From the NCBI GenBank assembly GCA_013397795.1, contig VZTJ01000255.1:821912-885911 (forward strand): a stretch of DNA of 64,000 nucleotides, written 5' to 3'. The notes beneath the pieces are model-generated. The model was given only the letters and a program-made list of their open reading frames with translations. It was not told where the DNA came from and made no database searches. Below, in pieces: positions 36,987 to 51,200 of the stretch. Within the stretch, counting starts at the first letter, position 1. Every line of letters begins with the position of its first letter. The position numbers and the translations under genes are program-made. Source of the stretch: Orthonyx spaldingii (Eukaryota; Chordata; Aves; Passeriformes; Orthonychidae).

Positions 36987-39900
36987 AACCAACACCTTTT
37001 CTACACCACCACCATGGCTTCTTGTGTGTCTCTGTCAGTGTTGCAGTGGCAATGTGGAAGGGACTGTGCTCCCTTCTCAGAAGAAAAGAAGTGAGTAATT
37101 TTCAGAAAATGTGACCCTTAGGAAGGCTTAGTTTGCGGAGTAGGGGGTCAAAATTGTGGTTTTTTTGGTGATCTTACCCCTCTTAGAATTACATCATCAT
37201 TTTTATACTCCCCTAAATCATACCAATTACTCTAAATATGTACCGACATATACCAAAGTAGCTAAAAAGGAACAATTACGATACTATTTGGCATGGTTAC
37301 AGCATCTGTGAAAAAGACATCTTTTATGTGTAACACAATTTGTCCAGAATTAATGAAAATATCCAGGGCTGTTTTTATGAAGTAATTTGTCACATTAAAC
37401 TAAAAAAACCTAAGGTTATGTTGGACATGAAAAGAAACTCCCTGAAGGTCAAAGCAATTAAACATTGAAACAACCCATCAACCCAGGGGTCACCAAGGCC
37501 TCATCTAATGAGAACGTTCAAATGAGAGGAAATCCTGCAATCGTCTCTACTCATTTCTTCGCCAGGTTAAATACCCATTTGAAGTCCTGGCACAGCACAG
37601 CCGATGGAAAAATTCCCATGGGCTTGATTGGAACTGTGATTCTGGTTTTTTTTTTTTTCCCTTGGATTTTAGTAAAATCTTTGTATTTCAATTAGATCTG
37701 GAATAGTTTGCATCTTCTATGAATTCACCTAAACCAAAAGACCTGAAAGGAATTTAGTGGTAGCATCTTCAATAGCTTTTTTTCTTCTTCCATATAAATA
37801 CGAACAGCTAACATTTGGATGTTGCAAAGAGATTCAGATTTAGTCGTTTCTTAGGGAATGTGTGTTTGTGTGTGTGTATTCATAATCAAAAATAACTACT
37901 GCAGAAAGCTTCTTTAGAAGAGAACAATCCAACAGGGGAAGAGTGCTTAGACAAACAAGATTATAGTGTGATTTTAGCACCCAGTCAAATCTTTTCATAG
38001 CTTGGAAATCTTGATAATAAAAGGACTCATCACTAATAAACTGAGAATTTGTGTGCTGCCCTAACCTTCTGAAATTTGATATAAGAAGACTTATAAATAC
38101 CTCTCCTTTGAAACTGGTTTTGAGAAATGCCAGGTAAGCTCATGCAGATTTGTGGAAAGAACTATGTGGGTCAAATGCTACCAATTTCTTTGTGAGCCTC
38201 ACATTGGCAAACTGTTTTATATCTGGTAATGATAGCACAGCACAGAGCAGTTTCTGGATACTTCTTCCCTTTTGTGCTTGACTGTTTTGGTGTTGGCATT
38301 AACACTGCTCCCTCTTGTTTTCCACTCTTCCTTCCTATTCTTCTTGGTGTATGAATATATGAGAAGTGTACATTACTCAGTTATTGGTATTGTGTTCTAT
38401 AGGCTATAATTTCCACAGGCAATTCCCTGCTTTGGAGCAGGTTCTTTTACTATAAACTAACAAAGCCAAGGAAAAAGGGATCAATGTTTTTGTGAAATAT
38501 TTGTGCATTCAATATATTTTTGTATTAGACAGAAGGATAGAAGACAAAAGAAGTGCTTGGGACTATGTACCATAATCTGTCCATGTACAGAGGTCCACAA
38601 GATTCTGTGCAGGGACTGGGAGCAAAACCAGTGCAAGTTTGGAGTTCATTAAATGGTGATGAAACGTGATAGCCTTTTATTTGTAGCAGCTGAAGTCATG
38701 ATCCAGTTAGATTAGGAACATGCATTGTTTATAAGACAAAATTTAGTATTTTCTGCCTTTTTGGCTAAGTGGGGTATAATGCCTTCCTCTTTTCTACACT
38801 TGACTGCTCATCAACTTTTAGTTCAGTTAGAACAAAAATGGTATTTTGTAGTGTGGAGATGGCATTACAATCACTGATGCTGATGTTTTATAAGCAATCA
38901 CCATATACAAATGGGAAATGGCTCAAAACGCACTTCACAATGATTTATCCATAACTTCACTAATTCTCCACTGTTAAACAGTGATATCAGTGCTCTAACC
39001 ATGTCAGACATCATTCGTGTCTTGGTTTCCTTCCACAGTTGTTAAGTTTGAGGGTTCATTTAAAGTGCTTTCTCTGGCAGAACAGCAGGCACATGGAGCT
39101 TGCAGTGATGAAATGTAGTGGTACAAGGACATGGAAGTACATTTAGGAAAGGGAAAATTCAAAATCTACTTCCCCACTGTCAGAAGCGCCACAGAAAATC
39201 AGTTTGAGACACCGATTTTCTTAAAGGAATTAGGATTTAGACATGCCACAATCATTAATATTGTCAATGCATAAAACAGCTCAGCAGTGTTTTATGTCTG
39301 AGAGGTTTATTTTTATGGCCTGTCACTGCCTTTACATGATGCAGGTACATGGCTCAGCCAGGTTTCAGGCACTGTTTGCAGGGGAAGGAAGAAGTTGGAG
39401 TGTTTCTGAAAAACTTTTTGGCATTAAAAGGAATATTTTTAGGGCTAAATGGGTGTCCTTCAAAAAAGAATAAGTCAGAAGGTTGCACCAGATTAAGAAC
39501 TTAGCATTTTGAACATTGCTGGAAAAAATATTATAAAAGATGTTAACAAAAAGCTTGCAAAAAGGCAAAGTCTGAACTCTTATTCACTCTGCCAGGCAAG
39601 TTCACAGTCCTGTGGAGCAGGGCAGTGCAGTCTGGGGATACCCAATGCATGGCAGGAACCACACTGTACTGGGGAAATGGGAGCACTGCACTGGCAAAAG
39701 GGGTTCTGCCCAAAACCAAGAAAAGACCATCAGAGATTGTTTCCCCCATGAACTGTTCTGTGCCCCAGATATTGCTTCTTCAAAGCCTGCATTCAGAGCT
39801 GACAGCAGCACCTTCCTGTCATCTCTCCCTTCAGTGTCTGCAAAGGAATGCATTTTCCTCTGAGATGGTACTTATTGTCTGCTTCTCCCGGCAGAAAATA

Positions 39901-42900
39901 TATGCACTTGTAGGGCGTGATTCCTCTTATCTACTACTGCTTGAGCAGAAGGATTACTTTTTGGTTACATAAGTCACCCCCCCAAAGGCTTGGTGGAGAT
40001 CTATGTTTTCTGGGGCTTATATTGACCCATAAGATTTTTCTCCTTTTCCTCTTTCCAACATTTTTCTTCTTTTATTAGGCTGTAAAGACATACAATCTGA
40101 AAGGACAAGTTTTAGATTTAATTTTTGGCCTTTAGTCTTCTCCAACCTAAATGATTTCCGTGCTTTTAAAGGAACACAGAGCAACGGCTGACTGAAACTT
40201 GGTCCAGGTTCTGTGACCAGATGCTGGTTCTGTGTGAACCAGAGATGAGGAGATGCCTCATGAGCTCAACTCACCCACGCCATCCCAGAGGGAAGGTTCA
40301 TGTTCTAGCTTTCATTTTCAGTGGTTGGCTATGGAAATGGAAGTGATTTTTCACAGCTTGTTCTACCCCACCAGCACAGCCCAGTTTCTTCCAGCTCCTG
40401 TCTGTTTTATGCTTGGTTGATAATAGTTGTTAAGTGTAAAATGTTGTATATTGAATTTTACCATTTCACAAATGGTATTTGTAGATGGAGCTAATAACAA
40501 TCTTGGAACCAGGCAAAACAGGAGTGCAACCCATGCAGATAATGACAGACAACAGGGAGTATTGGGCGAACAGGGAGTAGAGGGCACTGATCTCTCAGGG
40601 GTTTCCAAGAGTGACTGGGGATTCTGCCTCCTTTCGAAACTCTCCCTCCTCCAGTCACTAACTGGAGGAAAGATAATGAGCTTTTGTAGTAGGCATGGAA
40701 CTGCTAATAAAAGCTTGTCTTGCTGACATCCCTTTATTGAAATTATTACGTGTTCTTTTTCATGTTGAAGCAAGATTAAAACAACCCTAGGATATCACTG
40801 TTTTATTGGAGCCAGAAGTCTACACAGTGCCAGAAGAGACAAAAATCTAAACCAAATTCATACCTACAAGTTGGAGGTGAGGATTTAATCATCTTTTCCA
40901 ACAGATACCATCAGACAAAGTGATCTTTTAAGAAGAGGCTGACTTTCTATTGACAGAGATGGACAGAGACATTGAATGATCTCAGTGCCAAAACTAAAAG
41001 AAGAATGTAGCTGGATCAGCAAAATGTCATGGCTAATAGTATCAAAAGCAACCAAAATAATTAAAAAGCAATAGGTCAGTCACATTGCCATACTCTGAAG
41101 ACTGTAATAAATAATTAAAAATTCAAACCAACCCAGCCTCAGTATTATGGAAATCAAACTGGACTTTAGGGAAATTTTTTTGTGACTAGATGGTCAGACA
41201 TAGGACCATCTTACCCTTCAACACACCCCCCAGTTTTTTTCCAAACTCTTAAGAAATGAAGGTTAAAGAGAAGGTGATAAGCCAAGATGATTCAGAGACA
41301 ATGGTAATTTACTTATGATAACTGAATAATAGCAACACAATTCAAATCAGATAAAACACAATCACAAACAAGATGTAGGATTATCCATGTTGAAATAAAA
41401 GGATCAAACACTCACAGAGACATTGATTGCACTTGGGGGTATTTTGAATCTGGATCATGTAAAACTTTTGCATGAACTTAATTTATTCCCATTAGCTCGG
41501 AGAATGTAAATGGAGAAACTGCAGTACATCAAATTATATATGTGCCTAGATGGTTGCAGCATCAGACTGTAGGATGAATATGACCAACACAAGTTGAAAT
41601 AATCAGCTAAAAGACAGTCAGAGAAGAGAGACAGGATATGAAAATAGTTAAAAGGCAACAGAAAAAGGCAGCAAAAACTTGTGCAGAAGTTTCAAAAAGG
41701 AGTTTTACTGTGTAACAAAAAGAGATCTTGATCAACTTGAAACAACTTTGTGGGACTGGAAGCTTACCTGGATTTTTGCTTTCTAAAAGTGACACTGTCA
41801 AACATTTTGAGTGCATTGTTATCTAATTATATTTTATAAAATAAGTTTGAAATGTGATTTTTATTTATTTTCCCCTTATTCAGTTCTGGAGACACAGAAA
41901 TACAGGTATCTCATGAAGATGAAATACTGTCACTGACATCACTGATGACTTCCCAGCCACTTGGCCCTGCAGGCAGCAAGAGGAGCCACATTCATCCTAT
42001 GGGTTGGAGCCATTGTTGGGGCGATATGTGCTGCCTCAACAATGTGCCCTGCCTCCTGTGGCCCCCCAAGTTAGGTGGGCCTCCCTGGCCATTTTGCTGT
42101 CTACAGTTAATTTCACATGATTAGGTGAAACAGAAAACCAAAATACAGAAAAATTCCCGTACCATAAGTCCTTACTCCAATAAGGAGATTGTACCTTACA
42201 GCTGGTCTTATTCAACAAAGCAGGTATGAAAGAAAGTAAGTGTCCCACTAAGACTGTCAAAGGAAAGTATATCAAAATCTTTTCTGATCCAGTTGGCTCA
42301 TTAATCAGTTATTTTCTTAACAAATTCACCATTAACAGAATGATCCATTTCAAGATTGGTGCAAGAATCCAGTTTTAACAATTTGTCAGTAGAATGGAGG
42401 AGTTCAAAAATCTCTTGACCAAAATCATGAGTCATACCACTCTTAGTTTTGAATTAAACAGTGTAGAATATAAAAAGACATAGAACCAGATTTCATGTTT
42501 GTTGCAATGGCATCCATTCCAGTTATTCCACTGAATTCAGTTGAATTCCAAAGAATTCATGCTTTCTGCTGAAGCTGAATTTGGTTAGTAAATTTGATTG
42601 CTGGTAGACAGCACTGCATATTATTCTTACTGACACCTTGCACATTGTTTTCAGCTGTAGATCCCAAAATGTACACTGGACACTGAAGATCCTGCTTGTG
42701 ACCTTGATGCCAGCAAACCCATAAAATATCAAGACTCATACAGAGGTTTTTGTGATGTTGGTAGGAATATGTATGTCTCAAAGCCGTAAGGGACAGGTGT
42801 CATAACAAACACAGTCAGCCAAGTTCACTGCTGCTGATGACCATGGTAAAATTTCAGCACAGATAAGATATGAGACTGGTGTAAGTGGTTCAAAAGGTAA

Positions 42901-44449
42901 CATACTGATTCTGTACATGTTCTGAGTCAAAAGATCCTGTGAAGCTGAAACTAACAACTATGAGTGCAAGAAGACAATGTACAGATACCGATTAATCAAA
43001 ACATTCCCTTCAACATCACCTTTATGTGCTATAACCTTTAGGAGTCCAGTGGAGGAGAAGGGTGTTGTTAGCATGAAAACGTCTGGAGAGGTCATGGTTC
43101 TGCTCTTTGGCATGCATCCCTTGCATCCCTCAGTTCTCCAGGCTTCTGCAAGTTTCTAACTTAAATAACTTGCTTTGGTAGCTATATAATGACTTCTTGC
43201 TTGTGCCCATCCATCCGGTTTACAGCTGCTATAGGACTTATACCAGACTTTAGATTTTTTTCAGCTGCTCTTTTTTTTTTTTTTAATTTTTTTTCCCCAA
43301 GAAATTGATTCATAGGGAAATACCTCCACACCTTTTCCCCCAGTCTAGCAATGTTATCCACAAATCAATTCTACTAACTTGTGATTGCAATTTATTTAAA
43401 GCAAAATGATTGGTTGGAGTTTTGATTCAGAGAAAAGTATAAGATAGGGAAAAATCTGATGTCCTGCCAATAAACATCAACCAATGCTGTAACTACGTAA
43501 AGAGAATCAGAAAAGAGTGGTACCACTGCTGCAGTTTGTCCCAAAACATATGTAGCAAGATATAGTCATCCTAAAAAAAAAGTTTTACTTTTCTTTTTCC
43601 AGAAAAGGATTTCAGAAAAGATGCTTGCTGCAAGCAAAGCTAATAAGTTGCTCTGTTAGCACTGAGATTTACAAAAATTGATTTCCTATTGCATTGTGTC
43701 TTCTGACTGGATCCTATGGTGTCTAGTAGGGCTCAAGGAAGTAGCAGAGTGTATGTGGGGGTTGGGGTGTTTTTCCGCTCTCAGTATCTTCTCTGGCATC
43801 TCTTGGTGGGCACAAGCGGCCTGCAGCTGCCTTCTCAGACAGGGCACTGGAAAGGTCTGTCCCTTCTGCCATTTGCTTCTCTGCATGAAACATTTAGGAA
43901 GAAGAATGGCTTTGAACATTGTGCACTTCTGTTGGGTTAAGCTGAAAGTGCTCATGAGTTCAGGAGGAAGGTGGGACAGAGGGGCAATGGTACCTCTGTC
44001 TTTTCCACCCACAGGAACACAGTTTGTGAAAAACCAGCACGACTGTGCAAGCCCTTTTTTCTTAAGAAAGCTAGATTCAAAAATTCCCATTGACTTTGCA
44101 GAGCTCTAAGCCAGGATTATTGCTAGATATCCCCATGGTGTCAGCTGGGTTGATAACCAGAATTACACTGAAAGTTAGGCTAAAAGCATTGAGCATCATA
44201 TGCTGGGTGTCTTACATGGCGTGTTATCCTTGTGATATATAACAAGCATTTCCAGGCTATGCAGGACAAACCTGCAGGGCATTGCAAGGACACAAAGGAT
44301 AGTGGGGCTGAGGAGGTGGGCTGTATAAACCTGGTGTAGAGGAGATCATCCCAGTTGTAGTTTTCATATCCAGCTGACACAAGAACCAGGGAGAAAATAA
44401 TCCCTTTGGATCAGCAGACAGAGGAAAAGCACGTGGCTCAATGGGTTAA
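36987..44449. other. Long non-coding stretch
   Basis: AT-rich sequence with simple tracts: 13 T at 37646-37658, a short GT-rich run at 37861-37878 and a T-rich tract at 43271-43298. Blocks at about 37598-37645 and 44066-44095 contain 'aaaattcccatgggcttgattgg' and 'aaaattcccattgacttt', weakly like the ancient palindromic repeats. The minus frame 40363-40773 and the opposed frames at 43678-44109 show no recognisable protein. Confidence 0.55.
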
Positions 44450-44680
44450 GGTATAGGCGAGTACGAGCCTGGCCCAGAGGGTGGTGAATGAATGAGCTTC
44501 CTCCCCCTCTCCGTTCCAGCAGAGATCAGGATTCCTTTCCCAGCCCGCCCCCGGGATTCCTTCGGCAGGAGGAAAAGGGAGAAAAGCAAGCCCTTTCTCT
44601 CCATGGGGCGCAGCAGGGACACGGAGCAGCGCTCCCCGCCCGCGCTTCCCCTCCGCACCCCTGTGCTGGCTTCTGGGTGC
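44450..44680. promoter_or_regulatory. Isolated CpG-rich patch, possible small CpG island
   Basis: About 13 CpG dinucleotides fall in 230 bases, with strings such as GCCCGCCCCCGGG and CGCTCCCCGCCCGCGC, in the middle of CpG-poor DNA. Open frames on both strands are GC artefacts. It may be an alternative promoter, an exon of a non-coding transcript or an orphan CpG island. No TATA box or obvious first-exon donor was pinned down. Confidence 0.45.
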
Positions 44681-45200
44681 TGCAGACATAAGTTGAGGGT
44701 TGCTCTTACGAAATGAAAAAAACATTTGCAGGACTTTTTCTTCCCTTGAGGGCAAAGACAGAATCTAGGTGAGGAAAGGCACACGACTGAGATTTGCTGT
44801 TTAACATTGTCTGTTAAACAGAAAGATGAATTGAGACCCCTTTGAAAATGTGGTTCTTATCTTTCTTTGAGCAGAATAAATAAGGTGACTGCAGCTAATA
44901 TTACTTTTCTAACCCTGTCACCTGGGGGTTTCAGCACATTTTGTGAACTTTCTTCACTTACCTCTCTTGGAACGCATCTCTGATGATGGCAAGTACTACT
45001 TTCTTCATTTTGGAGGGGGGAGCTCTAAGTGCTGATGAAAGGTTTTGCCCAAATACTTCAGGAAACCTGTAGCAGAAAGAGGAAGCAGAATAATTTGAAA
45101 AATCAGTCCTTTCACATTTGTGTCATTGTTTCATTTTAATTCAAATAACTTCAAAGATTTGCATTGCAACAGACATTTTCTGGGGCATTTTCTAACATCC

Positions 45201-45253
45201 TGAGCCCACTGAAGTGTACTGAGCCCACTGAAGTGTACTGAGCCCACTGAAGT
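45201..45253 (+). repeat. 19-bp tandem repeat, 2.8 copies
   Basis: The unit TGAGCCCACTGAAGTGTAC occurs at 45201-45219 and 45220-45238, and its first 15 bases recur at 45239-45253. The copies are identical, which implies recent amplification or slippage and likely length polymorphism. Confidence 0.9.
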
Positions 45254-48200
45254 CAAAGGACCATCCTTAGACTAAGTTGCTGTGTGAACTTATCCTCATC
45301 TGGCTTATGATCAATAGCCCACCATAACACTGGGGCCAAGAGTTTATAAACATTAATCTTGACTCAGAACTATTTAGGATCATTGACCAACCTTACAGAA
45401 AGTCAGTGTATGGCTCTGTAAATTAAAAACATTATCTTCTTCACATAATTTAAAATATCCTTTAACCTTTCCTGGGGAAGAAGAGGTCTTAGCACAGTGG
45501 ACATAGTTGGAAATGCATTTCTTTCTGGCATGTTCTGTCTTCTTTGTCAGTAAATTCTACTGTGGTGCACAGTTCATGAAAAAGTAGACCTGGGTTTTGG
45601 TTTTCCTTTTTTTTTTTTTTCATTTGGAGAACGATTGACAGTGTGGCGTGCTGGCCAACAGCCAGGCATACAAGCCATTCTTTGTTGGTTGCATGTGTAC
45701 CCACATGTTTTGAAACAAATTAGAGGGATGAGTGTGAGCAGAGTCACAGATTTGCTCTTTGGATCCAATGGTGGAAGCAACTGTATGCAAGTATTTGTGA
45801 CTTTCTCAAGAGTTTTTGGTGCTGTTGTAAACACTTTCAATTTAAACCTAGGTCATAGACCAATATCTTCTTAGAGGCATACTCATGGCTTATCTGGAGA
45901 TGCATTTGTGTCCCTTAGCTACATGTTTACAAGAGTCCATTTTGTGTCAAAATATTCCGAAAGACCAGCTTGGATATGCTTCTGCCTGTCAGCCAGAAAA
46001 CAATCTTCTTTCTTCCCCTACCCCTTCCACTCCCTTCTTCCCTCTCCACAGCATATTCTGGATAAAATTGGTGCTGAGACTCATGGGGAAAAAAAGAACA
46101 AAAAATGGTAAAAATAATAATCTGGGTAATAACTGCGTAGCAGTTTCTTCTACTGCAGTCATTTCAATGTATTGGCTGGGCTTGATATCCCTTTCTCTTC
46201 AGCTGGTTCCCTGAAGAAGGCTGGGATGCCATTTTCCCTGGGATGGGACACCATCCTGTCAGGCAAGTGACAGTACTGGTCAACACGAAACCGTGTGCGA
46301 GCTGAGGGACCCAAGTGCTGGGAGATGGTGTCATGGCTCACTTTCTGTTCTGTTCCTTGCTCCAGCAAAGAGGATCACTGGGGGGAGTAAAGGAAAAGAG
46401 ATCCTGGCACTGACCTGCAGTTATGGAAGGAAGGAAGAAGCTTCAGGGGATGCATTCCCAAAATGTCTGGTTTGGCATGTTTGACTCTATGGGTGCAGCT
46501 TCATGGACGATGGGACAGTTGCATCTGTTTACACCAGAGATATTTTTGGACTAAAAGACAGAAAGAAGCAAATCTCAGGGAACCAGAATTCTAGAGACAG
46601 AATTACAGATACTACTGAATCCCCAATGTATTTTTAAACTTCATTTTAAAGGGAAAACAATGGGAAAAAAGCCTCAAAGGCACATATTTAAGTGTTAGTT
46701 TCAAAGTAATACCTCCTCAGAGACCTGACTTTATCACTACTGAAAGGAGAAAGCAGAAAATGGAATTGTTTTTGTTGTTCTATCATGTTTATGACATGAC
46801 AAAAACGTAGAGTTCTTCTGCCTTCTGCTTTTCACCTTGTTGAACTGCTGTCAGAGTTCTGTAAATCGTTTGCACCATAAACAAGCTTTGTGAGTGAAAG
46901 GGCAAGTGCTGAGAAAAGCCAAAGGCAGAGATTTTATACTGAATTTTTTCTTACAGAGATAACTGACTTCAGCATGGACCAGCTTCACCTAGATCTGGGA
47001 AGAAAAGCAAAGCATCATTGAAGGCAACAGCATAATGAAGCTCAAGCAACAGGAAATGGGCTGACTCTGAATGTGTTGGTTTTATTCTTAGACAAAGAGC
47101 AAGATAATTGCGACTGAGAGGATTTGGTTTTGAGCAGGAGCTACTGCCTTGTTTCTCCTTAGCATTTCAGCCACTGATGTGGAAAGATTGACATCCCTTA
47201 CACAGGAGTACTGCCTGGAAGCTGCCTGCTGTTGTGATGCCCTGACTGTTACTAATTGCAGTGTAAAGTTTGGAGGACTATCTGTCCACGTGCACCAGTG
47301 ATGGGATATGAAGACAGGAGGAGAAGAGGATGCATTTTGCTTGCACATGTGGCTATTGCAGTGTCAGGATCCAGCACAGCAGGCAGTTCTGCTCCTTTGG
47401 CAGAGAGCCATCACGCAGGAGAAAGGCATTGGCGCGGTTCACAGCATGGCAATGACAGGCTGGGATAACCTGGTCCCATGGGGAACACTTGTTGTTTCAG
47501 TGCAAAGTGAGAGGCTTAGCAGGGGAATGTGCTTCTGTTCTATTTTGCAAAGTCTTGCTGCAGAAGCACGGGAAGGAGGCTGGAGAGAAAGGGTCACACA
47601 AATAAATGCATCTTCAGCTCACTGAAGACTGCATAAATTCAGTTTGTTCCCAGTGTCCTCTTTGCAAATATGGTACCCCAGAGAGATGAGAATAGTATTT
47701 AAGGAGATTGAGAGCCATTATTGATCTTACATTACATGGGTAAACCCAAATCCACCTCTGCTGGAGCCCACTAAATCCAGGCACATCTCATGCAAATACC
47801 TGTAGACTAAGTTCAGCTTGTGCTTCCAAGGGAAAAATTTGTGCGATTGGTCTCTTCAGTAGTTCAAGGTGCAAAAACCTTTCTGTCTTACATGCTTAGC
47901 TCTGCTTTGCTTGTTACATCTGGGACCTTTTAGAAGAGCATATGACACAGTCCAGTACTAATTTCTTTGAACATATTTTTTTTTCTTCCCAATTTGCTAC
48001 TACCCTTTCACCACTGCTTCAGTATGTCTACACGGTTTATGCAATGGGGGGCTTAATGTAACCATGAACTCTTAAAAATATCACAATATCAATAATTGAC
48101 AATAAAAAGCACAAATGCATATCTTAGAAATGAATAAAAAAGACGCAGAGCCTGGGTTTAACTGATGTTATGAAGTCTCAGAGAGCTGTGCTCTGCTGGG

Positions 48201-51200
48201 TGCTCTTGGCTGGGTATTCTGCCTATGGAGGGCTTAACATTTTTGACACCAGGGATTCTCCATGTAAATCTACTTTGAATATGGAACTCAGATGTATTAT
48301 CTGGTGTTTTTACTTCCTTACTGGGGAAGAAATTGAGGAAGGGCTGGGAGAGGCTCCTCCACCTGAAACAGGTTAATGATAGAAACTTGTCTTCTACTAA
48401 TGGGAAATTCAAATAGAGATCATCAGGGCAAAAAAGTGGATTTGGCCTAGGGAAAACCCATTTTTCCTATCTAGTCCAGAAGGGGAGAAAAACAAGTTAT
48501 AGATATGTGTCTGATGACACTGATAAGAAGTTCACACAATTAAAGGATATACAGGTTATTATAGAAAGGATTTCTCAGGAGATGTTGGGGAAACACAGGT
48601 GAAAAACTGACCAAGCATGTCCTGCCCACCAGCCAGGAAGGCACTGTGGTCTGGAAGATGTCAGAGGCAGAGAGGGAGACCAAAAGGATCTGGTTTTAGC
48701 AGTATGTCTCTTCAAAGCAATGGACAAGGAGAGGAGGAAAGAGACCAGAAGAGGAGAGAGGAATCATAAAGATTTATATTCTTTAGATCTGTGCGTTTCT
48801 ATGTCACTAAAGACAAGACAGTGTGATTCTGAAACTCCTGATTATTTCATCTCAGATGGCTGTCTAAGGTACATGGCACGAATTCTTTCCTGGAGATGCT
48901 TGCTTCTCACCATGGACCGCATATGGAGTCTTGGTAGAAGGAACCTTTCCTTCAATACTCCTAATTTTTGTCTCCGAATAACAAGCTTGTGGTTTTCCTA
49001 AGTGAAACTGGCAGTCTGAATCTTGTCCCCAGCGTGCTTCTTAATTACACTGTAGCTGTTAAGCTGTAGAGATGCTCCTTGAAGAATGGTCTGAAAATAA
49101 AGCTAAGAATAAACTCAGGTGCCTTGCTGAAGCAGCACCTAAGCACTAATTTTTAAAGGCAAGACCCCAGACACCTTTGTCTGAGCCTCTAACTAACTGT
49201 GAGGTGTGTGATGACCATGGAAAGGAAATAATATGCATTTAGGGGATAAGAAGTTAAATTACGATTGGCACTAGCAATCTTTGGATCCCACATGGCTTGA
49301 GAATGCTCTGATGATTTCATTGATATCCACTTCATTCAAACAGGCATCAAAAGTGCCATTACATCCTGTTTCCAGGAGTTGTGACTCACTCCAAAGGGAG
49401 AGCTCAGCTCAAGCCCAGGGTCAATTCTGCAGCCACTGGTAGTGCTAAGGAAAGTCTGGCAGGAGATTAGACAGAAATGTACATTCAATAAAATCAAAAG
49501 GATTTTGTCTCCCTAAAGGTTTGGAAGAAATGAGTTTATAGATAACTGTTTGCCCTATGGACATCATTCTTTAACTTTCACTGAGGCAGCACATGCTGTT
49601 ATCCTATAGACATCCAACAAAGCAAATGATAAGGAATAGATGATTTTCCTGGCCAGTTCTATAGCACATTTAATACTTTTTTAAGGATAGATCTTCTATG
49701 AAACTTGTATCAACTTCAAGGTTATTTTTAATGGCTTTAGAGTTTGCCAGCTACTAATGGTATTTCTTTGGAAGCCTCCAAAACCATCCCAAACCTCCAC
49801 TTTCAGACTTTCATTTAATTGTCTGTCTAAGAGATTGTAACTTTGAAGACAAAGTCCCATAGCTTCGATCTTCTTTATCCTTCTTTGACTTAGCTTGACA
49901 TTTGGATTTTTCTGTGTCACCCTTATGCAACTGAATTACAAGCATTTTCTTTTAGAATCAATATCTTTGATAATTTTCTACATGGCTTAAAACTCAGAAA
50001 TTAATTGATAACATAATCTTTTTAAAGCCAAGTAAAAGATTAAAAGTTAGAAAGTTTCTTAGTGAGCAATAGAGTAATTCTTAAATATTTTTTGCTTCCT
50101 TGCCTAGTCTCGCCTTGCCTTCTTCCCTTGCTTTTCCCTCTCCTAGACAAGGTGTACTGAACCCTTAACAGAAACATATCATGCCAGTGACTAGGTGTTT
50201 TCAATTAATTTTTTTCTTGGAGATTTTTTTGGGACTTCCATTTGCAAGTTGATCTGAAAACTTTATTTTGATTTAGAAATGCTGAATTGACTTTCTGAAA
50301 ATCCCCCTTTATCATTACAGAGACATTATTAGCTAACCATCTTTTAAAAAGACATTTCTTACTCCAAAACTCTGATACTCTGCATTACTTTCAGGAATAG
50401 ATTTCATACTCCTTTCACTGTTTGAATTTTATCTTCTTTGCAGAAAGAACAGAATAAAAGACTTGCAATAAGCAGTGTACTTGGTGATTTTTTTTTCCTT
50501 TTGGGATTACCTGCGAACAAAGCTATCAGAAATGAAAAGATAAGTGGATTATTACTGGTCACCAGGCTACGTGGCACCACATCTCATGGGGCCACCAGCA
50601 CAAATCAGCTGCTGCTTTACAGCGTATTTCTAACTGGAACATTGGGTGGTTCCCCCTCAGTACAGCCGAGCAGCAGCTGAGATCACTCACCACTGAGGGT
50701 GTTTGGTGTGGAGGGACCAGGCTGGCCTGCTTTGAGTGTCTCTGTCACAAATTCGTGCGTATGCTGAACTTTGTGAACTTCTCTTGCTGCTGCCCATGGT
50801 TGTGACAGGACAGACCATGGAAACTTTATGGGAGCTGCTTCTTTGTGAAGTGTGAGATGTTGACACGGTGAAGCAGCATTGATACAGTAAAGCATCCAGT
50901 GGTTGTCACTTGGGGAGCATTTCCTGTGACACAGACAGCAGCTGGACAGAGGTGATTGATTTATGGCAGACTTGGACTGATATGATGAAACACTGTGGCC
51001 ACTGCTTCTTGGTGGAGTCAGAGAAAATAATGGGGTGAGGTTAATTCATATCATCCCACAGAACCAGAATAAGAACACCAGGATTTGCAAGCGAAGCAAG
51101 GGGCCTTCGTGACAGTGACTGGTTTGCAGAGCTTGCCCTGAATCTGTTCCCACAACAGCTGTCTGAAGAAATGGATGGAGCAAGGTTTTGGCACTTGCTT

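Noticed and set aside
37598..37645. Block like the 'attcccattgacttcaatgg' ancient repeat (also 44066-44095 and 10770-10830)
   Set aside because: Matches are limited to about 20-30 bases with several mismatches, so they were not listed as separate repeats.
45607..45840. Minus-strand retropseudogene ending in a poly(A) read from the T14 tract
   Set aside because: There is no polyadenylation signal, no flanking duplication and no recognisable parent protein.
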